64,000 bases of DNA from assembly GCA_013180625.2 (NCBI GenBank), contig SNVD02010297.1, positions 186,001 to 250,000 on the forward strand. The letters run 5' to 3'. This document shows positions 11,447 to 24,600 of the stretch, piece by piece. Below the pieces are notes generated by a model, which searched no databases, was not told the DNA's origin, and was given only the letters and a program-made list of their open reading frames with translations. The translations under genes were made by a program, and so were the position numbers. The stretch is from Boswellia sacra (taxonomy: Eukaryota; Streptophyta; Magnoliopsida; Sapindales; Burseraceae). How positions within the stretch are numbered: position 1 is the stretch's first letter; every line of letters starts with the position of its first letter.

Positions 11447-14400
11447 AAGGAATATACATATCATTTTTTTGCCGTAGTTTTATAGTTAGTATATTATTGG
11501 AAATAGTTTTTAGAGAAATAGAAAAAAAATGATTTTATTTACATAAGCATTACAAAAATATTACTCTTACCATAACTTTTTTTTTCACATCATTTCAGAT
11601 TTTTCATCCTCCTGACAATTTGACATAGTTATTTGGAACGAGAATTTGGATAAAATTTTCGGAATAATAGTATTAATTAGTACTCCTCTTAAAGGTAGAC
11701 GTTAAATTAGATGATTTATTGAGAATTTTGTACTTTTTTAAAAATCTTATTTGACAAATAGATACAAAAAGAAAAAGAAACTAGTAGTACCCCCCAGAGC
11801 TAGCTAAAAGATTTTCAATCATTACAATTTTGAATGGAGTATATAAAAAATGGTTTGACCCAACGATTTGTAATGGTGCTCTTTAATTGATTTGGCTGTT
11901 TCGTTTGACCTATGCATGTCATTTAAGCTGTTTTGCGTAGATAAAATAAAATGAAAACAAAAGAATACAAAATTTATTTTGCATAATATTTATTGTTTTT
12001 GTTTAATTTTATCTTGAATTAATCGCTTTTATTCAAAATGTCAACTTCAATTATTTGCCTTCGAGGAGAAAACCAGCCCTGGCTAAGCCCAAGTTTACGT
12101 TTGGGTGTAGAAGACTTGGCCCGAATCAGGTAAATGTTTGCTTTCTACTCTATAATTTAGATCTAGAAAAGAAGCCTGTAAGCCCAACTTGAATTAAAAA
12201 CAATCAAGTCGAAATGTAAATAAAGAGTCGTGTCCACGCATAAAGTGATGTGTCATGCAAAAAATGAAAAAGATGAATAAGAAAATTAAAACAATTAATA
12301 TAAATGAATAATAACACGAAATGAAAAAGGCACGTGTATCACTTTGTATACAAATTTTACAGATGTAGCTTTACTCAATCAGTAATTAAATTAAGCTCAT
12401 TATAGAAAGTTGTAATTATTAATAATAAGTTTTATCTTACCAAACTAATTACTTCAGAATCTCCCCCTAATCCTAATCCCTCCTTTAAATTTTTTATAAT
12501 TCCCACCGAAACGGCCCTATGGGTCTCTCTTTATTAATGCTTTGTACTATACGACCATTTTTCAGCCAGATGATGAAAGTTTAAATTTGATCACTGGCCA
12601 TAAATGAATGAGACATGCTGTCTCTTCCAAAAGCCATAACTAATATATACCATTTGAATTAGGTGCATGTCTCCTAGAGTACATGTCTCTTCTAAACCAC
12701 AAATCAATTTAAAAATAAATTCTTTTAGCTAGCTGACAGGATTATTATTCCATTAATTGTTAGCTTTTGAAAAAAATATATCTAGATACAAAGTATATAG
12801 TTATATGAATCAGACTTCACAAGACAAGTACAAATTAATACATTTACTTTCATCTAAGGGTCGTATCACCATGGCGACCTCGCATGTGGACATGAAATTG
12901 TCATATTGTACAACACAATTCCTGATTGTGTATCAGGATCAAGATGGGCTATTTCATTTTAGCCAGAAATATAAACAATGAAGTGTAATTTTCAAGCCTT
13001 TTCTTACAGTAGAAGAAGGAAAGCAAAAGCGCAGCCTCTCTTAGAGACATTACTCCTGTCATCATTTATAGTAATTGGAATGTTTTGATTTGACGTCTAG
13101 AAAGATAAAGTTGGTCATAATTATCGGCACAACTCATCGGTTTGGTTTCCTTTCCACTCAATTTTCTTTTATTTTCATTCGTTTATGCTACAATATGAAT
13201 TCATCTTCAGCCACAAGAAGGGCAAGAGAAATGGATTTTTCAAGGTCTTCCACATTCGGTACAAGCAGGATGCATCTCTTTTAAGTCATCAACTAATTAG
13301 GGTTTTGGTATTTGGTGAGGTTTATGAGGTGTAGCAGTGTTTGATCGTTTTCAGTAGGTCAGCCAATTAAGCAGGTAGCATGAATTGTAGCAGTCAAGTG
13401 CACATTATAGAGGCAAAGTTGGATTATGACTCTAATGGATGTTGCTATTAACGACGCTTCCGGGTCAGGCTTTTAGCTGTTCTAACGTATAGAAATCAGC
13501 TATACAGTAACATGTGCTACTATAGCTTCTTCATCGACAATGAAATGAAATGGAAAGATCACCACACATGTTCATGAAGAATCCATCTCAGTTGCTAACT
13601 GAAAAAAAGCAAATTAAATTCTAATTATGCAAGAGTAATAGATCACATAATCAGTTAAAGCTCCTTGTTTATAATTACTATATGTACCAATCAGATATAC
13701 TTGATATAGCAACCAACCCCGGATTTATTTTTCTTTTTGCTGTTTCTTGGAAAAGAGTAATGGCCCTACATGCTTAATTTAATATTCAAAGTAAAAAATA
13801 TAAAGACTTTTGTTTTATATCAACATAAACCCAGATATCATAATTTTTTTTTTAATCTAACAAGAGCAGATAAAGGACCTCATTTGTCAAGACTGGAGAA
13901 CAACTGATCAATTAAATACAAAAAAAAGCTAGCTGGGAGGGATATTAATTATAGCAATCATCTGATAGAGCAATTAACACCAATGCAAGTTCTACCTTCT
14001 CACATTTAATCCAACTTAATCTGCAATCAAAATATTGCTTTCACCATGCCCAATCCATGCAATGGTTCAGCTGATTCATTGAAAAACAAAGAAAAGAAAA
14101 GAAAAACCTAATAAAGATAGTAAAATTTATAAACAGTACTATAGAATATTCAATTTTGTATGCTTGGTCATGAACTATTGACGTGGGTATTTTGTGATTG
14201 CTCAATTAAACATTTGCAACCTATCAAGAGATCGATCAATACATTAATTTGCAAACTAGCACTCCTAAATGAGGGGCTTCACCTTTGTAACTCATATTTG
14301 GTCGGCCAATACTCTTTTAACTATATAAATTAAGAACCTCAATAGTTAAATTAGAACTTGAGAGACAAATCAATAACTCAGCGGCATGGTGTAGGCTTTA

Positions 14401-16327
14401 TTTAAGAAGGTTTTGTTTAAGTGCAAAGAGACTTAAAGGAGGAATATGTTATATATGTTGAGGAGCATACTATGAGAGAAATTAATAATATAATGAACGC
14501 AAATTGAAAGAGAATTAATTGAAGAACATATCTGAATAAAGAGAATCTATGCATATGAGGTGTTTCTTTTATTGATTTTCTTCTTGATTTGTGAAAAACT
14601 CAAAGGAATTAAATAAAGGATAGCAGTTGGCACTTGGCAGTCGCGAAAAGCAAGTAAGAGAAGAGGAACATACACTTGGCAAATATTAGTTTGTTTTGTG
14701 TAGAAAAAAAAAATTAAAAAAAATTCTGTGGGCTCTTTGCTCCAAAGGTCGTACTAAGCTTCTCTATTTCTGGGCTCTTTGTAAACAACGATCGTACAAG
14801 CTTTATCTCTTCTGCTTTAGAAAATGCAACGATACATTCCCCTGCTGCCGCATATTGAAATTGCCACACACTGTTGAAATTGCCATTTACAACTGTTCTA
14901 AAGCACTCTTGCAAATGCAAAATGCAATGCAAAGAGTTTTCATTTTTTTCCTAAATGTTTGTTTGGGCAGTGGCATAATTTTTAGGAAAGATTTCTATTA
15001 GATTTGGCTAAAAATTCGATCAAAATCTCTCTTGATACTATGAAATCATCATCAACCTACTTTATATTTTAAATATTTTAAATTTTTATAATTAAAAATA
15101 TTCCTTTGTTTTGCTCATCCCAAAAGTAATATTCGGGCCTTCGGACATAAATATATATTACACATTATAAATATTCTAATTACTAGAAAGATCTCTGAGT
15201 TCACTTTATAAACTTTTCTTACGGAAAAGAATTTAATTTTTACTTATTCTTGACACTTAAAATATTCACATACCAATCTAAAGTTCTAAAGACGAAAAAT
15301 GATTTACATTCATTTTTGTTTTGAACACATTTTCCATGAAAATGGTGTTTAATATAACAAAATAAGGCTCCCTGTAGCCAAACTTATTGAATGTACAACT
15401 AATATGGAAATGAATGTTTCAATTCTGAAAAGAAATTCTTCTCATCGATCGATGTCAACAACATTAATTTAATAGCACCTCTTTCCCTATCCTGTACAGT
15501 GTACACATGTTGCTTATATTTTAGTTTATTAAATAGTGCGGAGAAATTTATTATTTTATGTTTGGATAGGCAGAGACTTTTAAGGTTGACACAACAGAGA
15601 ATGCCGTGAAAATCAGAAGAGTTTCGGGGTCGGCACTAAGCTGAGACTTTATTAGAAACAAAGTTAACAAATTAAACTAAAATTAATCAAGTTTGGTAAG
15701 TTAATTATATAAAAAAGACAAGAAATTAAGGAATTAAAAAATTGAGAGAGGGAATTATCAAATGAAAAGTCTGGTTGTTTCATTTCAAGGCATGCAATCT
15801 GTCACACCTTCACCTCGCCGCATCAGGTACAGCTTCAGAGAGGCATGGCTGCACAGTTATCCACGTGCCTAGCTAGTTTGATATCTCTTTACCATCTGCA
15901 TTCTCTTGAGAGGCTAGCTGCAGTGTCAATTACTTTTCTGGTTTCTGAAATTGGTCAAATGAAAACAAGCCTCAAGTCTAAATTAAAGCCAGGACAAGAT
16001 AAACCCAAGAAGTAGGTTGACATCAATTGCTTTAGAAGACAAAAAACAAATAAAATAAAAACTGTGAAATTAAAGAGCTAATTCTTCCATTCAATCTCAA
16101 TAAAATTTACATTTCCCGAATGAGGAAGAGAAAGCTAATACAGGTAGCGCAAAAAGCCACAACAATCGGACGTGCAAGCTCATCATATACAGAAACAAGT
16201 TAACAACCCCTCACAGCCCACAAATCTCCGAAACAAAACCTGTAATGAGAGCTTTCTTTGATCAAGAACATCTAAAGTACTCATCTATAAACTAAACCCC
16301 CCCAGGGAAATTAAAAAAGTCTTTCAA
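11447..16327. other. Long intergenic tract
   Basis: AT-rich. Open frames at 12757-12981, 13075-13284, 14696-15001 and 14714-14932 have no domain, no plausible splice partners and low-complexity composition, so I do not call them genes. No tRNA, rRNA or known miRNA sequence was recognised. 16092-16327 probably contains the 3' untranslated region of the GDU gene. Confidence 0.5.
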
Positions 16328-16834
16328 TTAATGGGTCTGATCTGAGGACTCATCATGTCTCTCCAGGTTCCCACTTTGTACCTGATCATCATCACCACTA
16401 CTCTGCAGCTTCACTCCCTCCTCCAATTTCTCATTCTTCTCACTACTGCAAGAGCAAGAGCAGCTCTTGTTACTCTCATCGCCGAAAGATGAAGACCTAC
16501 TAGACATTGGCGTGGCCAAGAAAGTTGGCTTCAATTCCCCAGCCATGATCACCAATATCTTCTCTTCAAAAACCGGAGATGGTTTCTGAGTTTCATCAGT
16601 TTTACCCTCTCCAGCTTCCAAATCACGGTCTGCTCCGCCATTATCTCCGCCTTCTAGGTAGCCGGAAAGCTTCCAGTAGGAGCATGCAAGAATCAAGAGA
16701 GCGAAAGCGATCAACCCCAGCATGGCTGCCAAGCCACCGAACAAGTAAGGCACTGGGGAGTGCCAAGGCGAGTGTGGTGTTGAAGCATTTTGTGGAGTTG
16801 ATGCAACGTGGGTTGGTTGTCTTGGTGTTTCCAT
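16328..16834 (-). CDS. GLUTAMINE DUMPER (GDU) family single-pass membrane protein
   Basis: Single-exon gene, 168 residues. GDU proteins are plant-specific plasma-membrane proteins that stimulate amino-acid export; their overexpression in Arabidopsis causes glutamine secretion, and they interact with the LOG2 ubiquitin ligase. Here a short extracellular-type N-terminus rich in Thr, Pro and Ser is followed by SPWHSPVPYLFGGLAAM leading into one hydrophobic span (about 29-53). The cytoplasmic part contains the family's VIMAG motif at 95-99 in EEKILVIMAGELKPTFLATP. The C-terminus has a Ser/Cys cluster (SCSCSCSS) and is acidic. The length is normal for the family and no intron is expected. The start at 16834 is the only Met before the hydrophobic span with a compact upstream leader. 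The exact paralogue cannot be fixed by eye. Confidence 0.93.
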   Translation of the reverse strand: METPRQPTHVASTPQNASTPHSPWHSPVPYLFGGLAAMLGLIAFALLILACSYWKLSGYLEGGDNGGADRDLEAGEGKTDETQKPSPVFEEKILVIMAGELKPTFLATPMSSRSSSFGDESNKSCSCSCSSEKNEKLEEGVKLQSSGDDDQVQSGNLERHDESSDQTH

Positions 16835-16981
16835 GTCTCTTTCTGAGTTTAAAGAGTGTTAATTTGCAGAGGTTGAGAGAGGAACAGAATAGGAGAGATA
16901 CGGAAGAGAAATTAAGAATAAGATTTGTTTAAGGGTGTATTGTATTGTATGTATGAGAGAAGGGAGATGAACTTAAAGGGT

Positions 16982-16989
16982 TATTTATA
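16982..16989 (-). promoter_or_regulatory. TATA box of the GDU gene
   Basis: On the minus strand this reads TATAAATA, about 148 bp upstream of the GDU start codon at 16834, a normal distance for a plant promoter with a leader of about 115 nt. The choice is positional and untested. Confidence 0.6.
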
Positions 16990-18252
16990 GAGGAAGGTGA
17001 AAGTGGTGACTTTGCTTTGATTTCTGGTGATTTATGTCGTCATTTTCTTTCGAGTAGGGGCCACTAGGGTTCCTGGGACGGGATATCTAATTCTTAATTT
17101 AAAATTTTATTTGTTAACTATTAAAAATGATGTGTTAGTTAGATAGACTTATCATACCAATAAAGTAACGATTGCGATTACATATTTCACTTAAAGATAT
17201 CTTCATATGAAAATATTACAGTAGAATTACATGATAATTAACAACTACTGGAGTCTTCAAATTCACAAATTCAATTAATGTTTTTTCTTAATTTTTATTA
17301 TATATAGATATATATTGTTACATTTCTTAATAATTTAATTATATGATTAATGACTTTAAAAAGACTCTCTAACGTGAAAACATACAGCGAAAACGCACTT
17401 ACTGGGAACAGAAGATTGCGTCATAATGAAACGATTTAAAGGATTTGTAATGGTTAAATAGCATATGCATATATAGCTTAGTGAGATATGCGGACCATAT
17501 ACAAGAGTCTAATTGGATAGGAATAGGAATAAATGAACGAGACTAGGAATAAAAAGTACACAAGAAAAGGAAAAGCTTCTTCAATTCCATCATGACGTGA
17601 CCAATAATGGTTATTTGTTGCATGATTAAATGTTCCCAGTAAGGTTCCATTTGCACTCAAATAATCCAAATTGGATAGGCCCCAAACAATTGTATTTGCA
17701 ACGTTTACAATTTTTTATTTCCTGCTTTGGGTAGAGAGCTAGCTAGCCAGGGTAATTATTTCAACCCTTTAATTAACACGTATAAGAATATGGCCCCAAA
17801 ACCTTTAATATAAATTCTAGAAGTGCCAACAGGTTGATTAATAATTAGCAAGCTAATACCTACGAATAAATATCACTTAGAGTTTAATTGAATCTCTAAT
17901 CCAATTATCCATTCTCATTATTACAACTCTAGAATAAATTATTAATTTGTTCCTAAAACTTATTTTCTCTTGATACCCGGGCTAGGATAGAATTAGAAAT
18001 GACAAAATTTGGTAAATGATTAGGAAACGAAAGCATGCATGCATGGTGCGCCATGGTGCCCCTATTTTAATTGCCAAAAATGGATCGAGGATCAATGGAA
18101 ACGGTTTCGCCGTGACGCCTAGTAGTTTTACTTTGTTGTTTTGTTATTAAAGAAAGTGTAACGGTTTCGTGATAAAACTATACGATTTCATACGTACGTT
18201 AATGTTATTTATGTAAAGTTCTATTATTTTATCTTAAAATACAATACTTAAC
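16990..18252. other. Intergenic, upstream of GDU
   Basis: AT-rich spacer. The frame at 17478-17669 has no recognisable features. GDU regulatory DNA presumably lies at the left of this stretch. Confidence 0.45.
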
Positions 18253-18261
18253 TTATTTGTC

Positions 18262-18609
18262 AGGTAATATCATCCATACCTTTAAGATTTAGCATAATAT
18301 CATTTAGAAATATAATTTCGTATTTGTATCATTTCGATCTTTAAGGTTTGAATATATGTATCATCTAGATCCAGATAACTAATTTCATTTTTTTTTCGCA
18401 AACTAAAACAATGAAATAATTAATTATGATGAAAATGAAATCAATGTTATCCAATACTTATTGAATAAGTCGACAAAAATATCATTATTCGTTTGTTAAA
18501 AAGCAAATGAAATTATTCAATTAACTTAAATGATACAAATACGAAATTATATTTTTAAATTATATTATGCTAAATTTTAGAGATAGTAAATGATGTTACT
18601 CCTTTGAAT
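18262..18609. mobile_element. Foldback MITE, Mutator-like (perfect 9-bp duplication)
   Basis: Two inverted arms of about 70 bp face each other: left about 18264-18335, right about 18535-18600. Matching landmarks are ATAATTTCGTATTTGTATCATTT in the left arm (18317-18339) and its complement in the right. The flanks are both TTATTTGTC (18253-18261 and 18610-18618), a perfect 9-bp direct repeat typical of Mutator-like elements. The right end carries a few extra bases (CCTTTGAAT) not matched at the left end, so the left terminus may be slightly shortened. No coding capacity. Confidence 0.8.
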
Positions 18610-18618
18610 TTATTTGTC

Positions 18619-21600
18619 GTTACTTGTTCTCAAGTGTGTGTATATGTAAATTAACTTGTGATTTACAGAAACAAATAATTATGTATACCCACTATTGTTA
18701 ACTCTTTATTTTTGTTTTTTTTTTTTTTAGTTGGCATAAAAATGGCTCATTTTCTCATCTATAGGTAGCGAACTCAGGTGGTGTAAGAAACCATTAACGT
18801 AAAAACTTAAGCTAATAAATAAGTCTTCTAAAAGGATTTTAAAATCGAACTGTGAAAATCATTTTGATTATTATATATAATATAATGTTAATAAACTACT
18901 GAATCTAAAAACTTATATTTATAGGTAAAAACTTTCATGTTTCGATCTGTATTTAGTTTTGACGGATAGTACAAATCGCTTTGTCCTCTCTAGTCACAAC
19001 TTACAATTAAGAAGGGTCACCAAAGCACTAACGTTTGCTTTGCCCGCCATCTTCCTTTTCCTCTCAATAGTGGCAATTTCATGTTCACAATGCAACTTCT
19101 TAGCCATTGCATTACGTAAAGGTAAATGGATGTGCAAATTGCAATTGCTCGCGAATCAAACAACTATTCTTTTTGTGTGACGTATGTACATGTAACCCAA
19201 GTCAATAGTAAACTCTTAACTACAATAGGGTCAGGCTGAGGCTGGCCAGGGTCCCGCCTCCTCCAGCCATGTTCCCCAAATGAGTGGTGGGTTCCATCAC
19301 TTCGTCAGCTTCCACCACCCAACGTACACGCCAAGGACAAATTGGATATCAATTTCTCATCTTTAATTTCCCATAGCATGCGTCCAAGTTCACATTATTA
19401 TATGGGTTAATGTTGTTAATGGCATGTCTCCACTAAGATTTTATGACTATATTTTAAAAGATTAATTTATCTAAAAACGAGATTAACAAGAATAATATTG
19501 TGAGGAACATATCCTAGCCAAATCCCACTTTCAATTAAATCTTTATATATTGATTATTAAGTGAACTAAACGTATCTCTCTTTCTTCTAATAGGCCAAAC
19601 TTCTTTTCTTTTTGGATGCCATTTAAATGGGAAATTTGGCAGCAAAGTTGATAATGTTTATAGAGCTAGCTCTGGGACACGCTTTGAGTCCTAATAAGTT
19701 ATTGTTCTCCCTCAGTGATTAATATTTAGTACTTATCCACCTAAAACGCACATAAGGTGCATGGGCAGGTTAATTTGCCATTTTCATGTAAATAATTAGT
19801 AAAGTTGAAATTTTGCAAATGATGAAAAAAAAAAAATGCATTGCACGAATGCCATCTAGAACTTAGTAAATTTGTCGTCTAAAAAGTTGACGTCAAAAGA
19901 TGAACAAGATAATATAATCATAAAGGCGAATATAAAGATAATTTTAATAAAGTTTATATATATAATATATAATTAAAAATAATTGAAGTTTTATATTAGT
20001 TATGGATTCAATTTTAAGTTTTAATAAATTTAATTAAATGATTGAGTTAATAGATTGTCGTGATTGAAATTGATTTGGCTTGATTAGATTAATCATGAGT
20101 GATTGGCGAGGATTTAGAAATCTTTTACTCTAATATCATATTAATTAATTATTTGATTAAATAATACAAAATATTATATATGAGCTGTATATTAATATTT
20201 GATTCTAATATAGATTATTAGATTACAAATGAATTCTAATTGATTATCTATTTCATGGGGAATCTCAATGTAGAATCATAAGTACATTAACAATCTGTAA
20301 CTCAATATTCAACCCTTTTTATTTTTTATTTTTCTGCCTTGCAACGTATGATGTACAAACATTTTTCCCTTGAGTACCTTAGTGCATCTTATAATTGGTT
20401 TATGTACATGTTAACATGAAGATAAGCTAATTAATGTACGTACCAGAAAATTTAGAAACGCACTAAGTTTAATTAATCAATTAATTCTTTATAGTGATCG
20501 ATAATAGAATCAAAGTCACATCAGTAGAATATTTTTATCAAAATTAAGCCTGATTTGGAATTCCACTTGCATATATCAACATCTACAACTTACAATTATT
20601 GAAGTGGGATTTTCTCCAACTTATTTAATTCATTTCTATTTGTTTATTTTGGGCTCCTTAGGGATTAATTATGAAAGCAGAGTCATTTCAACAGTGATTA
20701 CTTTCTGGCTGCTCTCATTTTCCAAACAGTGTTAATTTCGTTGCTCATACAAAGCTATATATGTCAATTACAAATTAATCTTGGTTTGGTGGCCAATACT
20801 AAATTAATAGAAGATATGGTGAGTTGAGTGGAATTAATTACTTAATTTAATTAAAGGCTATTCTAAAATAGAGATTAATTAACAATATAAAATATGGAGC
20901 AACATACAGAAATGGGTGGGAGATCATCGATAATGTTGGAATCTTTAGTCACAACTCACAACTCAGAAAATTAATTAATAATACGTAAAGTTAAACGTGA
21001 GAGAGATGAGTACTACACTACCAGTTGTTCCCTACATGGATGAAAATGTTAATTGTTGCTTACAATTGTGATCACCTAGAACCTCTTCTTGAACTCAACT
21101 TCTTCTTCTCTTCGATCATGACCCCAGAAAGCGCTTGAAAATTAAGGAAGAATACAAGATGAAGTTACATCATGTGATGTATTCTATTAATTCACAACAG
21201 AAGGATACTTAATTAACTATATAATTAGATGTATAAAAAAATGTTTATATTTGTGATCGAATATGGTTAATTATATATATCTCCTAATAATTAATCATAT
21301 CCTAATCTTTGAAAGAAAAAGTTAATTACCTTGGTTGGAATATATTTATTAGTTTAGCAATCCAAACTTTTATTTTCATTTTTTAACCTTTTTAACGGAA
21401 AAAATAAAGATGTTTAACTTTACTTTAAGCAATTTAGGTTCAAATCAAATTCTATCAAAACAAATAGATAGGTACACATTTAACCAATAAAAAACATGAA
21501 ATAAGGGCATGGAAAGTATTAGTTTATGAAAAAGGGTATCTAATTAAACTGTATGTCTGTTAATTATAGTTCCATATGGATGGATGATGTCTTATAAATA

Positions 21601-24600
21601 AAATTAGTTTTGCTTTGAATTAATGTACGTTTACCTTTTATATATAATACCTTTTTTTTTTGACAATAAGATATTATTATTTAATAAAATATTAGTCCTC
21701 GTACATCCTAGCGTGGGAGTTGGTATGCATATACATCAATATTCACTGGGGTTCTTTCTTTCTCAATTTCATTTTTCTTCCAATGATATTCATATTCTAT
21801 GCGCTGGAAAGCATGTCATGAAGGAAAAATAAGTGGCCAAAAACATATTAGATAAAAAAAGTACCAATTTAAAGCCCCATCGATAATTCTACATAAAAAG
21901 GATCATAACGGACGTTCTAATCCAATTGTTGAGTTAGATACACTTAGGCACGATTAAGACGCAAAACTAACCAAATTTTAATGAAAATGGTTGTACGTAC
22001 GTGTAATTGTCATCTATATATATTATAATTGATAATGCGGATAAAAAGTTAATCATGGAAAACATTTAAAGCATGTATCAACGACTCCAGACCTCGATAA
22101 AGAAGCTAGAGTGTTTTTGAAAAAGACAAGCCAAGGCAAAGCTGCCATGATAACCTTGACTAATATAATGCTCTCCCTCCCTCTCGTATTATTGTATTAT
22201 CTACTGTACAGCCTTTATTTAAGGTTTTCGTGAATGGTGACTAGAAAAATGGTTCGCGACAGTACAGATCATTGTCACAAAAAAAGAAGATACTAAAGAA
22301 ACGAAAAATACGACAACCCAAAAAGCAAGCAAAGAGAAAACTCAATAAAAAAAAGGGAATAGACTAACAAAGAAAAAAATTAATGAAGATGACATTTCTT
22401 TGGGTTATGTTCAATTACATTTAACAAGTAGTGTTTCAGTTTTCTACTTAAATCAATAACTTATCTACATGCATGTCTGTCCATTGCAACTCATTTATAA
22501 GATTGCTAGCAGCCATATAAGTCGTGAAGAAATCGAAAGCATTTAGTAGCGTGAAAATGTCGGGCAGCAAAAAGCTTCTTCTCGTAACACAAGATAAAGG
22601 CATTGCAGGTTTCATTTTTCTCTACCCTTCTTCAATCTCTTTGCGTGCGAGAAATTGATACTATTTGAATTTCTGATGCGAGCTTCTTACTGAAATTAAG
22701 TATATGTAACTCTAAGGTAAGGTTACAAAAAGAGCATATCATTTCATTTTTTTTATTATTTATAAAATTATTATATATTTTAGATGCTTTAGGTACCATC
22801 TTTATTCTAAGATCCACATTTAATCATTTAATGTGAGAGATGTATCACGTTAAGACTTATTTGATGGAACCATTTAATAGGAGAGATTTATTATATTTTA
22901 TAACCCATTCGATGGAATCCTCCGATACCATATTAATTTCAATTTTTTATATTAATTATTGACACTTTTTATCTTTTTTAATATTTCCTTTCTTTTTTAA
23001 AGCAAATAAACGTTCCCACTTTATTAACAGGTAATGAAAACAGCAAACTAATTGAAGAAGAGAAAAGGACGACTGAGATTGCAGCATAGATGGTTACAAC
23101 TTGCATGCAAAGCAAATAATGGACTACGCATTCATCACGCAATTTCCTACCAATAATGGTCAAACAATTAAAGCAGAAATCAATCAACAATGAAAAAAAA
23201 AGAGTGTAAACTGCGTGTGCACATGTGTACAAATAAAGGGATAAGAAAACAATAGAAGAAATATTCTTTTAAGAAGAAACAAATTGAATATCATTATTGA
23301 GATAATGAGACAGACACCAAAAGTTTGAAAATATAGATTATTTTGAAATGAAAAAAAAAAATACAAGATAGGTCAAGCAAATAAAAGAAAAATCGGGTTT
23401 ACGAAAACAAGAAACTATGAACATTTTTTCCATATATAAAATACTTAAAATCGCTCTTAATTATAATCTTCAATCATTGCAAATGTATTCTTAAGTTTTT
23501 AGAATACACACTAACGTGAACCGAATAAAAAGTCCAAGAGTCATACTAGCTAGGAGGTGAATGTAGAATAAGTGAATTGTAAGATGATTAATTTGAACTC
23601 CACTATTATAGCAATTCAAAATTTTCTAACGTTTGTAGTTAAGTAAATGAAAAAATAAAATAAAATAAAAAGCGAAATTAAATGTCCCTTCGGAAAAGAG
23701 TTATCGGTAATAAGACACGAATGTACTACTCGGCCTTTGGACCAGGTAAAGAGCTAGGCTAAGTGTTAGTCCCGTCAAAATCAAACCTCGGTCAAAATGG
23801 TCTCCAAGATCTCGGGCCCAGGTGAGGTTAGTCAAATTAATCGATTTTGGGACCATCCACAGTAAAATATGGTCCACATTTGCAAAGCGTATATAATTAT
23901 AAAAGCTATATATGCACTATACTTTCAATAATATTACCAAATCAATAAAAGTAGAAAATTAAATGTTTAATTATGAGGCAGATGGGTAGTGGAGTTTGGT
24001 TAATATCTCTCTCCCATCTGACCCCGTTAGGTCAGGTAAATTTTGATGTGGTCCATATTACATAAAATCATTAGCTTTTGCCCTTAAAAAACGCCAAATT
24101 TCAGGCAGATTGGCTCTGGCCGTAACATAAAAGCCTCAAAACAAAACGCACTAACCGACTATAGCTGATGGGGTCATTATACTGCAATTGTACAAGGCAA
24201 ACAAGATTTCCATATCGTCTTCTTTGGTCGCTAAGAGCCATAAAATTAAGCAGCAAAGAGAAGTAATCAGAACTTGCACACTTATCACTGAACTTTCCTT
24301 TATATAAATGATTAATTAAGCTAAATTAACCTCGAGGGAGATTTATATTAGAAATGTTGGCCAAACCAAATATGCCAAAAACATTACTAGAACTTCACAA
24401 GTACAGTATCAACATGGCATGGCAGAAATTCTACCTGGGTGGTTTTGGAGACCACTAAATTTAGTGGGCAATTTGAAGAATCGTGTAACTTTGGTAAGGG
24501 CACAGTCTAATCAGAGCAAACGTTAGCATAAATCATCAGGTGAGGGCACTTCACTTATCTCTTATTGGTGGCTCCCCACATTTGATAAATTCGTCACCAG

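Noticed and set aside
12757..13284. Two consecutive plus-strand frames (74 and 69 codons)
   Set aside because: No domain, no convincing promoter or splice signals linking them.
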